This document shows, piece by piece, positions 23,635 through 40,421 of a stretch of 64,000 bases of DNA (position 1 is its first letter; the number at the start of each line of letters is the position of its first letter). The notes beneath the pieces were generated by a model. The model saw nothing but the letters and a program-made list of their open reading frames with translations. It did no database searches and had not been told where the DNA came from. The DNA is taken from contig OZ024857.1 in assembly GCA_964017155.1 (NCBI GenBank), positions 4,566,869 to 4,630,868 of the forward strand. Direction: 5' to 3'. The stretch comes from Oasisia sp. SBJ-2009. Its lineage: Eukaryota; Annelida; Polychaeta; Sabellida; Siboglinidae. Position numbers and translations under genes: made by a program.

Positions 23635-24164
23635 TCACCTTAATTAAAGTGGCATTTTAAATTACATTTTTGTTAATTTAATCTCACTACATACTATCTT
23701 GTTATTATATTTTAAATAGAGCACCTTTTATGTTAGCACATTGTCTTATTGATGACATTTGTTTACCTGTCTTTGAAAATATTTACATTTTAATTATTGT
23801 ATTACTGTGTTTATTTATTTATGTATTTATTTTTATATTTTCTGAAATTCATTCTTAGTATTTTTTTTGAGGACCACATTGGAAACAAGTGTGCTATTGT
23901 GTGCTTTAATGTGTCTATCCTCGGTAAATATTACATTTATGTGTATTATAATGTTTTACCAAATAAACTCACTCACACTCACATATATTTAAATGATATT
24001 TAACATAATTATAATCAATGACATTAATAGAATATTATTCTAAAAAGAAAAATATTAATAATGAAAAAGTTTGTTTTAAATATGTTAGTAGTACTTGACA
24101 TTTGGATGTGGCAAAATATGTCAAGTGTTCCTTCCTGAATAAAACAACAGCTGGTGTGACTAAC

Positions 24165-24278
24165 CCATGCATGTCTTGTCAGCATCCTTCAAGGCAAATT
24201 TTGGAGCACACTGGTCAGTTTTGCATTCTGTAGTTCCACCGGCATTCACTGTACAACTCAGACAGTCTGAAGGGCATG
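24165..24278 (-). CDS. Exon 25 (array copy 10): 38-codon module
   Basis: VNAGG, KTDQ, KDAD and Cys-Met at the end. Sister of exon 23. The intron between this exon and exon 26 is enlarged by two LINE insertions (15138-19953 and 20222-23981). Without them it is about 1 kb. Confidence 0.9.
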
Positions 24279-24970
24279 CTGAAAACAACACCATCTCATT
24301 TACTAACACAACTAACAGCAGTTCCGACAAAAGATATACATTTACTGATTGCATTTATTAAATTAGAAGGATCTTCCAGACAAATCAGGTTGCAGTCAAC
24401 TTTTCAAAGATTGTATGTAATAGATATATACTGTCCCAGAGGGGATAATAATCCTGTTCTATTTATGTGATACAATAAAAATGCAGAACAATTTCATTAC
24501 CTTGATGCTGATCATTAAAATTGCATTATCTGAACATAAGTGGTATGTATAAAATGCACTGCTGCCATACCAGTGTTATGTTTCAATATAACTAACATTA
24601 TAACTAGTAGGTATAAAGCAACAATAACATTTGGCTGAAGATTACACCATGAGAAAGTGTTGTGTTGACCATAATTATAACATAGTGGGTAGTAAAATCC
24701 TACATTGATTAAGTAAATTGTCTAGTAGTAGTAGAACAAGCTGTATTTCGTGATGGTAACCATGACACATGGTAAATCATGATTTTAAATGGGTCATCAT
24801 CAGCCAAAACTCTTACATACATACATTGTATACATACATACATACATACAATAAAGCCATATATAAAATATCTAGTTCGCAAAAATCCCAAAAAAATCAT
24901 AACTAATAAATAAAAGAAATAAGAAATTTGTAATTAAACTGTAACAATTAAAAGAAATACATATGTTTAA

Positions 24971-25045
<75 letters not shown>

Positions 25046-25215
25046 GATATTTAACATAATTATAATCAATGACATTAATAGAATATTATTCTAAAAAGAA
25101 AAATATTAATAATGAAAAAGTTTGTTTTAAATGTGTTAATAGTACTTGACATTTGGATGTGGCAAAATATGTCAAGTGTTCCTTCCTGAATAAAACAACA
25201 GCTGGTGTGACTAAC

Positions 25216-25332
25216 CCATGCATGTCTTGTCAGCAGCCTTCAAGGTAAATTTTGGAGCACACTGGTCAGTTTTGCATTCTGTAGTTCCATCGGCGGCATT
25301 CACTGTACAACTCAGACAGTCTGAAGGGCATG
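25216..25332 (-). CDS. Exon 24 (array copy 9): 39-codon module
   Basis: An extra codon in the third loop (VNAADG), with KTDQ and APKFTL. The exon is identical to exon 26, and the surrounding intron is nearly so. It ends TGC ATG G (Cys-Met) before the donor. Confidence 0.9.
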
Positions 25333-26024
25333 CTGAAAACAACACCATCTCATTTACTCACACAACTAACAGCAGTTCCGACAAAAGATATACATTTACT
25401 GATTGCATTTATTAAATTAGAAGGATCTTCCAGACAAATCAGGCTGCAGTCAACTTTTCAAAGATTGTATGTAATAGATATATACTGTCCCAGATGGGAC
25501 AATAATCCTGTTCTATTTATGTGATACAATAAAAATGCAGAACAATTTCATTAAGTTGATGCTGATCATTAAAATTGCATTATCTGAACATAAGTGGTAT
25601 GTATAAAATGCACTGCTGCCATACCAGTGTTATGTTTCAATATAACTAACATTATAACTAGTAGGTATAAAGCAACAATAACATTTGGCTGAAGATTACA
25701 CAATGAGAAAGTGTTGTGTTGACCATAATTATAACATAGTGGGTAGTAAAATCCTAGATTGATTAAGTAAATTGTCTAGTAGTAGTAGAACAAGCTGTAT
25801 TTCGTGATGGTAACCATGACACATGGTAAGTCATGATTTTAAATGGGTCATCATCAGCCAAAACTCTTACATACATACACTGTATACATACATATATACA
25901 TACAATAAAGCCATATATAAAATATCTAGTTCGCAAAAATCCCAAAAAAATCATAACTAATAAATAAAATAAATAAGAAATTTGTAATTAAACTGTAACA
26001 ATTAAAAGAAATACATATGTTTAA

Positions 26025-26057
<33 letters not shown>

Positions 26058-26236
26058 TATATAAATGATATTTAACATAATTATAATCAATGACATTAAT
26101 AGAATATTATTCTAAAAAGAAAAATATTAATAATGAAAAAGTTTGTTTTAAATATGTTAGTAGTACTTGACATTTGGATGTGGCAAAATATGTCAAGTGT
26201 TCCTTCCTGAATAAAACAACAGCTGGTGTGACTAAC

Positions 26237-26350
26237 CCACGCATGTCTTGTCAACATCCTTCAAGGCAAATTTTGGAGCACACTGGTCAGTTTTGCATTC
26301 TGTAGTTCCACCGGCATTCACTGTACAACTCAGACAGTCTGAAGGGCATG
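26237..26350 (-). CDS. Exon 23 (array copy 8): 38-codon module
   Basis: VNAGG in the third loop, KTDQ, and a private Val in KDVDKT. Nearly identical to exon 25 across exon and intron, as expected for a two-unit block duplication (exons 23-24 against 25-26). Confidence 0.9.
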
Positions 26351-27178
26351 CTGAAAACAACACCATCTCATTTACTAACACAACTAACAGCAGTTCCGAC
26401 AAAAGATATACATTTACTGATTGCATTTATTAAATTAGAAGGATCTTCCAGACAAATCAGGTTGCAGTCAACTTTTCAAAGATTGTATGTAATAGATATA
26501 TACTGTCCCAGAGGGGATAATAATCCTGTTCTATTTATGTGATACAATAAAAATGCAGAACAATTTCATTACCTTGATGCTGATCATTAAAATTGCATTA
26601 TCTGAACATAAGTGGTATGTATAAAATGCACTGCTGCCATACCAGTGTTATGTTTCAATATAACTAACATTATAACTAGTAGGTATAAAGCAACAATAAC
26701 ATTTGGCTGAAGATTACACCATGAGAAAGTGTTGTGTTGACCATAATTATAACATAGTGGGTAGTAAAATCCTACATTGATTAAGTAAATTGTCTAGTAG
26801 TAGTAGTACAAGCTGTATTTCGTGATGGTAACCATGACACATGGTAAGTCATGATTTTAAATGGGTCATCATCAGCCAAAACTCTTGCATACATACATTA
26901 TATACATACATACAATAAAGCCATAGATAAAATATCAAGTTCGCAACGATCCCAATAAAATCATAACTAATAAATAAAATAATTTTTAATTAAACTGTAA
27001 TAATTAAAACAAATACATATGTTTAAATATATTTATATAAGATATTTAACATAATTATAATCAATGACATTAATAAAATATTATTCAAAAAAGAATACTC
27101 AAAAAATAATGTACTTGAATATATGCAAAATGTGTTAAGTGTTCCTTCCTGAATAAAACAACATCTGGTGTGACTAAC

Positions 27179-27292
27179 CCACGCATGTCTTGTCAGCAGC
27201 TTTCAAGGCAAATTTTGGAGCACACTGGCCAGTGTTGCATTCTGTATTTCCATCGGCTTTCACTGTACAACTCAGGCACCCCGATAGGCATG
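27179..27292 (-). CDS. Exon 22 (array copy 7): 38-codon module, CLSGC type
   Basis: The start is CLSGC instead of CPSDC, a change shared with exon 28 and the truncated exon at 3001. Other changes are GNTE and NTGQ between Cys4 and Cys5. The splice sites are intact. Confidence 0.9.
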
Positions 27293-28087
27293 CTGAAAAC
27301 AACACCATCTCATTTACTCACAAAATTAACAGCAGTTCCGACAAAAGATATACATTTAGTGATTGCATTTATTAAATTTGCAGGATCTTCAATAAAAATC
27401 AGGCTGCAGTCAACTTTTCAAAGATTGTATGTAATAGATGTATACTGTCCCATAGGGGATAATAATCTTGTTTTATGTGATACAACAAAATGCAGAACAA
27501 TTTCATTAGGTTTATGCTGATAATTAAAACTGCATTATCTGAACATAAGTTGTATGTATAAAATGCACTGCTGCCATCCCAGACAAACGTTTTGTTTTGA
27601 CAAAACTAATATTATAACTAATATATATAAGGCAACTATAATATTTGGCTGAAAACTCTACTATGAAAAACTGTTGTGTTGACCTTAAGTGTAAAAGTAC
27701 TAAAAACCTACATTGATTAAGTAAATTATCTAGTAGTAGTAGTAAAAGCTTTATTTTCTGATGGTAACCGGGTCACGAGGTAAGTCATGATTTTTAATGG
27801 GTCATCATCACCCAAAATAATTATACATACATACATTATATACATACATAATATTATAATAAAGCTATAGATAAAATATATAGTTCACAACAATCATAAT
27901 AAATAAAATAAATAAGAAATAATATTTAAAATAATTATAATAAATGACATTAACCAAAAAAATCAAAAAAGATACATGTTAGTAATACAATTTGTATAAA
28001 ACATGTTTGAAATCCTTGAAATTTGGATGTGGCAAAATATACCAAAAGTGTTCCTTCCTGAATAAAACAACAGCTGGTGTGACTAAC

Positions 28088-28204
28088 CCACGCATGTCTT
28101 GTCAGCAGCCTTCAATAGAAATGTTGGAGCACATGGGTCAGCTTTGCATTCTGTACCAGTTCCATCGGCTTTCTCAATACAAACCAGGCAGTCTGAAGGG
28201 CATG
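28088..28204 (-). CDS. Exon 21 (array copy 6): divergent 39-codon module
   Basis: The most diverged intact array copy. It reads CLVC instead of CLSC, IEKADG in the third loop, an extra codon (GTGTE), KADP between Cys4 and Cys5, and APTFLL before the last Cys. All six Cys and both splice sites are kept. The extra codon is in frame. Confidence 0.88.
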
Positions 28205-29835
28205 CTGAAAAAACACCACCTCGTTTACTCACAGAACTAACAGCAGTTATGTCAAAAGATATATATTTAGTGATTGCATTTTTTATTTATAGGATATTCA
28301 AGATAAACCACCGAATTTGTGAATTTTTTTATGTAATTAATGTATACAGTTAATAGGGAAAACAATCCATTTTCATGTTAATCCAAAATAAAATATGGGC
28401 CAAGTGGCCTTGAAGTCCTTTATATAATATAGGGATTTGGTAATTCTGGATGAAATGTGTTTTGGTGTATCACACTCAGCGCCTAGTCTCTTCACAATAA
28501 TCAACTAATTGGTATTTTCAAATGATATGACCAGAAACACAGTCATAGTTATTCATGATGGATTTATCTACTTAGTGACCAGAATTCAGTTGATATTAAT
28601 AAAGTATATGATATTTCATGACACAGCTATTCAGAATATTAATTTAACATATTTGTCACCTACAGGACCACGATCACCCCATTAAGATAATGAAATTATC
28701 ATCAAAATAAACCTGGCATTGATGTGAGAGCTTAATTGATGGAATACCAATTAGCTTTCCATGCAGGCCTGCAAGGCATTGGGAGCTATGACTAAACAAT
28801 AATCAATTATCCAGAGTGGAGGTTAAGCTTGGCAGGCTTGAATAAACAAGTATTCTTTCTCAGCCTGTTCAGGCAGACACTGCCAAAATGTGGACATGTT
28901 GCTTTTGGGAAGGCCACAAAGTGCTCTTACAAAACATTCCAATAATACAAATTGTAGTATTTTCACTATAATCACCTAATTACTACTTTCTCTGGTTATT
29001 CGAATAAAACACAGAAACACTTCCATATTGTGTGAATGCGGCAGGCAATATTAATAAAATGTACACATTTTTACTGTGTAATTGTCTAGAATATAAATTT
29101 TCTATCTGTATCAATTGTCACTCACAGGTGAAATTACATACATTTAAGAAGTAGAGACCAAAGTTATATCATGTTGAAGATACTTATATCAATATAAACA
29201 CAACTTGCATATGGAATCTGTACTATAAATGAAGATATAGCTTAAATCATATAGGCAGCAACTGTGCAGTTTAACAGGGATCTGTAGGGCTATTGATACA
29301 GCCCCTACCATGGTCAGGGACCTATAAAGAGTTATAGAGTCGCCCCCATACAATCTACTGGGCTATTGATAGAGCCCCTACCAGAGCAATTAGTTATGCA
29401 GTCCCACCTGTATTCAAATAAAATCAGGAGATCTGTATACAGAGATCTGATAAAAGACCTGCAGAAACAGGCAATATTTTAACATTTGTCTTTTCGCAGA
29501 AGCCCTGAGATGTCCTTGCAACATTAGAACTAAAATTTCTTGTGTACAATGAAGATACCCTCAGACATGCCTAAGCAAAATTACAGGAACAGGTACAAAA
29601 GAGTTTTCTTAATAAAATAGGAAAACTGAAATATAAAACAAATTCCACACTAAATGACCATATGAGATTTACCAAAATTTGTTCATTAAATTATATGTTT
29701 CTTATGCATAGATACAGTACCTTAAGAAATGCTTATGGAATTTTTTGAAATAGATCTTCAAACGTTTCTGAAATATGAGGCAAAATATACCAAAAGTGTT
29801 CCTTCCTGAATAAAACAACAGCTGGTGTGACTAAC
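28205..29835 (-). repeat. Long-type array intron
   Basis: Same family as 5693-7627, with the gggccaagtggccttgaag, ccaaaatgtggacatgttgc and tattgatagagcccctacca landmarks. No gene seen. Confidence 0.75.
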
Positions 29836-29949
29836 CCACGCATGTCTTGTCAGCAGCTTTCAAGGCAAATTTTGGAGCACACTGGTCAGCTTTGCATTCT
29901 GTAGTTCCACCGGCTTTCACTGTACAACTCAGGCAGTCTGAAGGGCATC
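29836..29949 (-). CDS. Exon 20 (array copy 5): 38-codon module
   Basis: An intact array exon with VKAGG in the third loop and KADQ. It begins G+GA (Gly) rather than Ala before Cys1. A long-type intron lies on its donor side; on its acceptor side the intron holds the TIR element 30673-32221. Confidence 0.9.
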
Positions 29950-30672
29950 CTGAAAACAACACCATCTCATTTACTCACACAACTAACAGCAGTTCCGACA
30001 AAAGATATACATTTAGTGATTGCATTTATTAATATAGAGGATCTTGAAGACAACTCAGGCTGCAGTCAACTTTTCAAAGATTGTATGTAATAGATGTGTA
30101 CTGTCCCATACAGGATAATAATCCTGTTTTATATGATACAATAAAAATGCAGAACAATATCATTAAGTTTATGCTGATCATTAAAATTGCATTATCTGAA
30201 CATAAGTGGTATGCATAAATTGCACTGTTGCCATCCCAGTGTTTTGTTTTGACATAACTAACATTATAACTAATATATATACAGCAAAAATAATATTTGG
30301 TTGAAGACTCCACCATGAAACGTGTTGTGTTGACCATAAGTATAACATAATGGGCAGTAAAATCATCCTAGATTGATTAAGTAAATTGTCTAGCTTTATT
30401 TCTTGATGGTAACCGTGTCACGTGATAAGTCGTGCTTTTCAATGGGTAATCATCACCCAAAACTCTTACATACATACATTATATACATACATACATAAAA
30501 TAAAGCTGTAGATAAAATATATAGTTAAAACAATCCTGATAAAATCATAATTAATAAACACAATAAATTAGAAACGTGAAATTAACATGAAACAATAAAA
30601 AAAAAAAGGATTATATATATATATATATATGAATGTTTTATTAATGGCATTAATTATAAATATTTATATATA

Positions 30673-32219
30673 CCGTAAATCCTGTATTACTAGCCGCGGC
30701 TACTATTACAGTAGTGTGTAGCCGAAATGAGGACGAAAACGCAAAAGTTGGGGTGCGGCTTTAAATACAGTAATTTGCCGACATAAATTGACATTTGGGT
30801 CACAGAATTGTCAGCATAAACGTGAAAAACTTACCGAAGAAACGAAGCCGGTTTTATAAATAATACACTGTATTACAATTGCCACTTGTGCAAAACAAAT
30901 GATATAACACAGTTAATAAAATCCCATGTCCATAAAATGTTCAGATACAACGATCAGAATCTGAAAACATGTCATAGTTAAACTCCACAAAAGTCCCTTT
31001 CATCGTCGCCGTCAAAGAATGCCTTGGCTACGTTGGGGAAGGGAACGGCACGGCAGCGCCATTTCACGTATCCATAACGTTGGCAACATCATAGACCGTT
31101 GCCGTGAGTCCGCGTGCACCAGAAGATCAACATTAAATATGATGAAATAAGTCCTTTCACAGTTAATATAATCCTTTGTCATCACTATTGTAGTATTACC
31201 GCTGTCAAAGAACTCTGTCGCGAATGGCATGACGGAGTCGTTCAGTACGCGTGTAGTGTATCCGTGTCTGAGTCGTTGCCGTTACCGCTGCCGCACGCGC
31301 CGGCAAATAAATATTATGTCATCGTCCTTTGTTGGCATCAATCCAACGCCGTCTGTTTTGTTCTGTCACTAGTTTTAATCGCAGTTCAAAGATCACTGTT
31401 CACACGTTTACAAAAGCCAGGCTTCATGCCGATTGTCAAAATAACACCACACTGTAACCAGGCTTCCTAGCCAGCACTGGCGACCGAGTTAATTGCATTT
31501 GCTTTCTGTTGTTGTAACCCAGACTTGTGCCTGGGCGCTGCCTCAGACCAGGCCTGCGTTTACTTCAAAGACGCTTCCTTGCCGGCTAGCAACATTGTTA
31601 TTAAATTGCCGTCGCCCCGCCAGCTTGGGAGCGTCGCCCCGCCAGCGTGGGAGCGGACGTAACACAGACGGTCGTCCCCCTAATTAGGCCACCAGCCACC
31701 TGTGTTTGTCGAGGATGGGTACTGTAGCCTACCCTTTATAGGCGCCAGCATTATGCATGATTCTACATAAAAATCTATAAAACCAAAACTTCTTAGTTTA
31801 AATATGTGGCTACATTTTATCCCCTGGATGTATGGACATTCTGCCACCCAATTATATTCTGATAGCATGGTGAAAGTCTGGTTAATTTTTTCCCGTTTTT
31901 GTCCAAATCCACGTAGTAATATTCCGATTAAAATACATACTGTGTCGTAATTATAAATGCATTACAATAATGAGTTTCAGTTATTCATTTATGATCATTA
32001 TTAGCAAAGTTATAATTTTTTGAAACACATTAAAATGTCTCCAAATTGCGTGCGCTACGGCAGTATGTCGCACGTAATTAATGGTCTTGGCTCAAAGTCG
32101 GGGTGCGGCTTTAATTAAGGGTTTTGCCGATATCAAACAGCGCGGAAGAAATTCGGGATTTAGGTCAAAAGTCGGGGTGCGGCTTTAATTAGGGGTGCGG
32201 CTAGTAATACAGGATTTAC

Positions 32220-32221
<2 letters not shown>
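30673..32221. mobile_element. TIR DNA transposon (CCGTAAATCCTGTATTACTAG ends), non-autonomous
   Basis: The first bases CCGTAAATCCTGTATTACTA and the reverse complement of the last bases are identical and continue AGCCGC on both sides. TA lies at 30671-30672 and 32222-32223, in a (TA)n context. A ggggtgcggcttta motif repeats near both ends (30758, 32099, 32174). A related intron at 13800-13870 lacks the element. No transposase was found; superfamily unknown, with a TA target. Confidence 0.75.
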
Positions 32222-32282
<61 letters not shown>

Positions 32283-32466
32283 CTGTATATTATATATTTA
32301 AAATATTTATAATTAATGCCATTAATAAAACATTATTAAAAAAAGAAAAATATTAATAGCAAATAATAAAATATCTATAAAATATGTGTGTAGTCCTTGA
32401 TATTCGGATGTGGCAAAATATGTCACGTGTTCCTTCCTGAATAAAACAACAGCTGGTGTGACTAAC

Positions 32467-32580
32467 CCACGCATGTCTTGTCAGCAGCCTTCAAGGCAAA
32501 TTTTGGAGCACACTGGTCAGCTTTGCATTCTGTAGTTCCATCGGCTTTCACTGTACAACTCAGACAGTCTGAAGGGCATG
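32467..32580 (-). CDS. Exon 19 (array copy 4): 38-codon module
   Basis: An intact exon with what I take as the array consensus: VKADG in the third loop, KADQ between Cys4 and Cys5, and APKFALKAAD before the last Cys. Upstream of the exon the intron matches that upstream of exon 33 (2340-3170). Confidence 0.9.
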
Positions 32581-33512
32581 CTGAAAACAACACCATCTCA
32601 TTTACTCACACAACTAACAGCAGTTCCGACAAAAGATATACCGGGTACATTTAGTGATTGCATTTATTAAATTAGAAGGATCTTCCTGACAAATCAGGCT
32701 GGAGTCAACCTTTCAAAGATTGTATGTAATAGATGAATACTGTCCCATAGGGGATAATAATCTTGTTTTACGTGATACAATAAAAATGCAGAACAATTTC
32801 TTTAAGTTGATGCTGATAATTAAAATTGCATTATCTGAACATAAGTGGTATGTATAAAATTCACTGCTACCATCCCAGTGTTTTGTTGTGACATAACTAA
32901 CATTATAACTAGTAGGTATAACAATATATTTTATTGCAAAATTACAGGAACAGACACAGAAGAGTTTTCTTAATAAAATATGAGAAATTAAAAGTTACAA
33001 ATTTTTTCGGCACTAAAGGACCCTATGAGATTTGTTTTTAATATGTTCATGACATTTATGTTTCTTGTGCATAGATACAGTACCCTACGAAATGTCTATG
33101 CAGAATTTTTAAAATAGGTCTCCAAAGGTTTCTGAGATCTGAGAGCTAACAGTGCATGGCAGATGGTGTATGCAGAGTACATTAGACCTTTGACCATAAG
33201 GACTAAAGAATATAACAATGTCATTACATTTATGCTGGACATAAGTTTTATGTGTAAAACAATTTACACAAGTCTTGTTTGGGCTGAAGCAACATCACAA
33301 AATATGCGTATAAGATCAGCAATAATATTTAGCTGAAGATTACACCACGAAAGAAGAACTCTGTTAACCAGAAGTATATGTAGGAAAAGACTATTTCGAC
33401 AAAGTGAATTAAATGGCTTAACGCACACATGTCTGATCTTTGCCTTTCTAGATACTTGGATGTGGCACAATATGTCATGTGTTCCTTCCTGAATAAAACA
33501 AGCGTGACTAAC

Positions 33513-33626
33513 CAACGCATGTCTTGTCAGCAGCCTTCAAGGCAAATCTTGGAGCACACTGGTCAGCTTTGCATTCTGTAGTTCCACCGGCATTCACTGT
33601 ACAACTCAGGCAGTCTGAAGGGCATG
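33513..33626 (-). CDS. Exon 18 (array copy 3): 38-codon module
   Basis: An intact array exon with VNAGG and APRFAL. The last codon is GTT rather than GTG, so the exon ends TGC GTT G before gttagt. The donor-side intron is altered (the cagctggtgt stretch seen in other copies is shortened to agcgt). Confidence 0.9.
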
Positions 33627-37665
<4,039 letters not shown>

Positions 37666-37779
37666 CCACGCATGTCTTGTCAGCAGCTTTCAAGGCAAAA
37701 TTTGGAGCACACTGGTCAGCTTTGCATTCTGTAGTTCCATCGGCTTTCACTGTACAACTCAGGCAGTCTGAAGGGCATG
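37666..37779 (-). CDS. Exon 16 (array copy 1): 38-codon module
   Basis: This is the first of 20 near-identical array exons. They share CPSDCLSC at the start, spacing x3, x2, x9, x4, x12 (or x10 in the 39-codon form), an AG acceptor inside ttgttttcag or a variant, and donor G|gttagt. This copy has VKADG in the third loop, KADQ between Cys4 and Cys5, and an Asn in APNFAL where most copies have Lys. It lies in a 2.08-kb unit duplicated from the next one. Confidence 0.9.
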
Positions 37780-39452
37780 CTGAAAACAACACCATCTCAT
37801 TTACTCACACAACTAACAGCAGTTCCTGCAAAAGATATACATTTAGTGATTGCATTTATTAAATTTGCAGGATCTTCCAGACAAATCAGGCTGCAGTCAA
37901 CTTTTCAAATATTGTATGTAATAGATGTATACTGTCCCACAGGGGATAATAATCTTGTTTTATGTGATACAATAAAAATGCAGAACAATTTCATTAAGTT
38001 GATGTTGATAATTAAAATTACATTATCTGAACATAAGTGGTATGTATAAAATGCACTGCTGCCATACCAGTGTTATGTTTCAACATAACTAACATTATAA
38101 CTAGTATTTGAAAAGCAACAATAATATTTGGCTGAAGACTCCACCATAGTGGCAAGTAGAAGGCTATTTGGACTAAGTAAATTGTCTAATATTTGCACTC
38201 CTTGATATTTAGAGTTTATAATATAACTAATTTCGAGTTTATAACAAATGCTGTCATCGAATGGGAACGTTTTGCAGTACGATTAAGCATTTGAAATATA
38301 ACAATGCATTAATTACTCTGCGGGATGACAGTTATGATCACGATGAATACCATTTTGAATAAAATAAATAAAATAAACGTATTCACAAAAAATTAAATTA
38401 TTTTAGATTTGTTTACTAGACATGAAATTGGTTGTTGATTTTAAAGTATAGTAATTTATTAATATTTAATATGCACGAAGTATCTGTAAACTATTAATAA
38501 CAAATATTTTTTTGTTAAAGATGTTGAATTATTTCAATATTTGAATTTTTATCCAAGTTTGATCATTCATATTTGGGTAATAAATTTACATAACTGGCAC
38601 AAACTTGGTTATTTACACAAGGGATTAGTACTACAGATGTAGTGAAAAGTTTATTTACATTGGACCAGAACACAATCTCTCGATTTAATAAAATTTAATA
38701 GCAGGTATATATTTCCATTAAACTAGCTTTGCTAAAGCTAGATATTTAAATAGGCCTCAAAATGAACTAACTTACAAAAATCAATACTCAACTAACTCAA
38801 GCAAATTTCTTAACAAGTGTATTTCAGATGTTCTGTCATAAATTGAAGCATAGTGTTAGTCACGTGGCCACAGTCAAGTGTCCAAGACCTGTAACTGACC
38901 CAGGTCCTGTCCGGTAACGCGAACTGTCCAAGACAAGTTGAAGTAACTGTCCCAGGACAGGTCACGCGTCAATGCTTATACCTTAACAAATGTGTTTGAG
39001 TTGTTCTGTCATAAACTACAATTAATGCACAAAGGTTGCTTGTACACATATCCACCAGTGTCTATAGTCAGTAGCTTTTTGGGAGGCCCTGAGGTGCCCC
39101 TAGGGCTTAGGTACATTCAATCAAACACAAATTTCTTTCACTACCTTCATACCCTAAGTAACGCCTATGCAAAACTAGAGTAATGGTTTGCTAAGAATTT
39201 TGAAGAAACATTTTTGACCAATTATTAGGTTTTCAATCAAATAAATATTTCCCATGGATAATAGCAGTGCTGTAAAATACATCTACAACATATATATTAT
39301 AAAAATAGATATCCTCAACAGTTCCCGCAATATGGGAGCTAATGGCACACAGTGATAACGAAATGCAAGGAAACAATCCAGCATTATAACAGCACTAATG
39401 ATTCCTTTATGACAATGTATCAAAAACATGGTGAACAGTAAGACAGACTTAC
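37780..39452 (-). other. Intron between exons 15 and 16
   Basis: The first 350 bp next to exon 16 are array intron. The rest is unique AT-rich sequence, with a small ctgtcc/aggacaggt-rich patch near 38885-38965. No gene seen. Confidence 0.6.
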
Positions 39453-39560
39453 ATTTGCAGTTGCCTTGGGAGTCTTGAACATAATGCTGCTTGCACTTGC
39501 CAGAGACACACACAGCTCCATCAGCATTGAGGGAGCAGACTGCACAGCCCTCTGGACACA
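39453..39560 (-). CDS. Exon 15: Cys-rich module, 36 codons, last of the diverged set
   Basis: The acceptor is gtctacag and the donor T|gtaagt. The module starts CPEGC and has Cys spacing x3, x2, x8, x4, x11 (CVSGKC). It ends on Cys-Lys plus a split Ser codon (T+CA) shared with the first array exon, 1.7 kb downstream. Confidence 0.86.
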
Positions 39561-39813
39561 CTGTAGACACAACTCAGTCCTCTACAGATTTTCGCAACAT
39601 AATTCTACAACATGATCACCCTACATATTCTGTCCTCCTGCATAACAACATTTGATTGAGCATTGTATACTCCACCAGAAGCAATGATGAACATACAAAT
39701 ACTGATTGATAATGCTGCATCTGACATCTGTATTTTATACAATGAGAATGAAAAAAGATGAAGATGATTCTGATGATTTGATGCTCTAATTCATACCATT
39801 GATACCATTTAGA

Positions 39814-40222
39814 GGTGAGGAGCGATGATCGTGTGGTAGAGTGTCAGACTGTCAATCGAGGGGCAGTGGTTCAATCCCATCTACCGCTATTTCGAAATTT
39901 AGGCAATTTTTTTCACCCCACACTTACTTGTCTTTCGGAAGAGACACTAAAAGCCGGTGGTCCCTTCTATCTGGTGTCTATGCCAGGAGAAGTAAAAGAT
40001 CCCACACAGGGGGTATATGTGTAACCTGTAGTGGACTCACTAATTGTTTGCTGGAAACCACCGGAGACCATAAACCTATCTCTTTAAACTTGCACTCATT
40101 CAATTGTTAATGACCTATAAAACTGCCCTTGGCTATAAAAACGCATAATCCACTGGTTTTGTTGCGCCACTGAGCTCGGATTCTGATGATATTGGCGCCA
40201 TAGAAGTTATTTATTTATACTA
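39814..40222 (+). mobile_element. tRNA-derived SINE
   Basis: The head is tRNA-like, with an A-box-like gtggtagagtg (about 39833) and a B box ggttcaatccc (about 39868). A core (tctttcggaagagacac) and an AT-rich tttatttata tail follow. The A-to-B spacing and poly-A/T-rich tail fit an RNA polymerase III SINE. It is not a functional tRNA, as no complete cloverleaf or anticodon arm is convincing. It sits between exons 14 and 15. Confidence 0.7.
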
Positions 40223-40307
40223 ATTTATTATTATAATCAGACCATATGTGGTGGCACATGTCTATATTCATTGATGTTATCATCACGTATAACCCCCCAT
40301 ATCATAC

Positions 40308-40421
40308 CCTTGCATGTTCCATCAGACTTCATCACATGGCCAGCATTACACTGTCCCAGAACGCACTTTGACTTTTTGGCGTCCGAATCATATGTACAGA
40401 AGCTACATCCATCTGGGCAGG
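40308..40421 (-). CDS. Exon 14: Cys-rich module, 38 codons
   Basis: The acceptor is tatttcag and the donor G|gtatga. The module starts CPDGC and has Cys spacing x3, x2, x10, x4, x11 (CVLGQC, then NAGHVM). It lies between a SINE on its 3' side and a LINE on its 5' side. Confidence 0.87.

Larger units (their letters stand above)
20222..23981 (+). mobile_element. Degenerate CR1/jockey-group LINE with PHD finger
   Basis: It lies inside a (TA)n tract that in other units runs directly into gatatttaacataatt. It ends with an actcac-repeat tail just before acatatattt. PHD, endonuclease and RT segments occur in order but in several frames, so it is inactive. There is almost no 5' UTR, so it is probably 5'-truncated. 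Confidence 0.8.
24000..27178 (-). repeat. Three short-type units; two form a block duplication with exon 26
   Basis: The units around exons 25, 24 and 23 are about 1.05 kb each. Exon 24 and its intron match exon 26 and its intron, and exon 25 matches exon 23. The two-unit block was therefore duplicated as a pair. (TA)n lies at about 24968-25043 and 26025-26063. Confidence 0.8.

Noticed and set aside
39814..39890. tRNA gene
   Set aside because: A and B boxes are present but no complete cloverleaf; the downstream core and tail make it a SINE.
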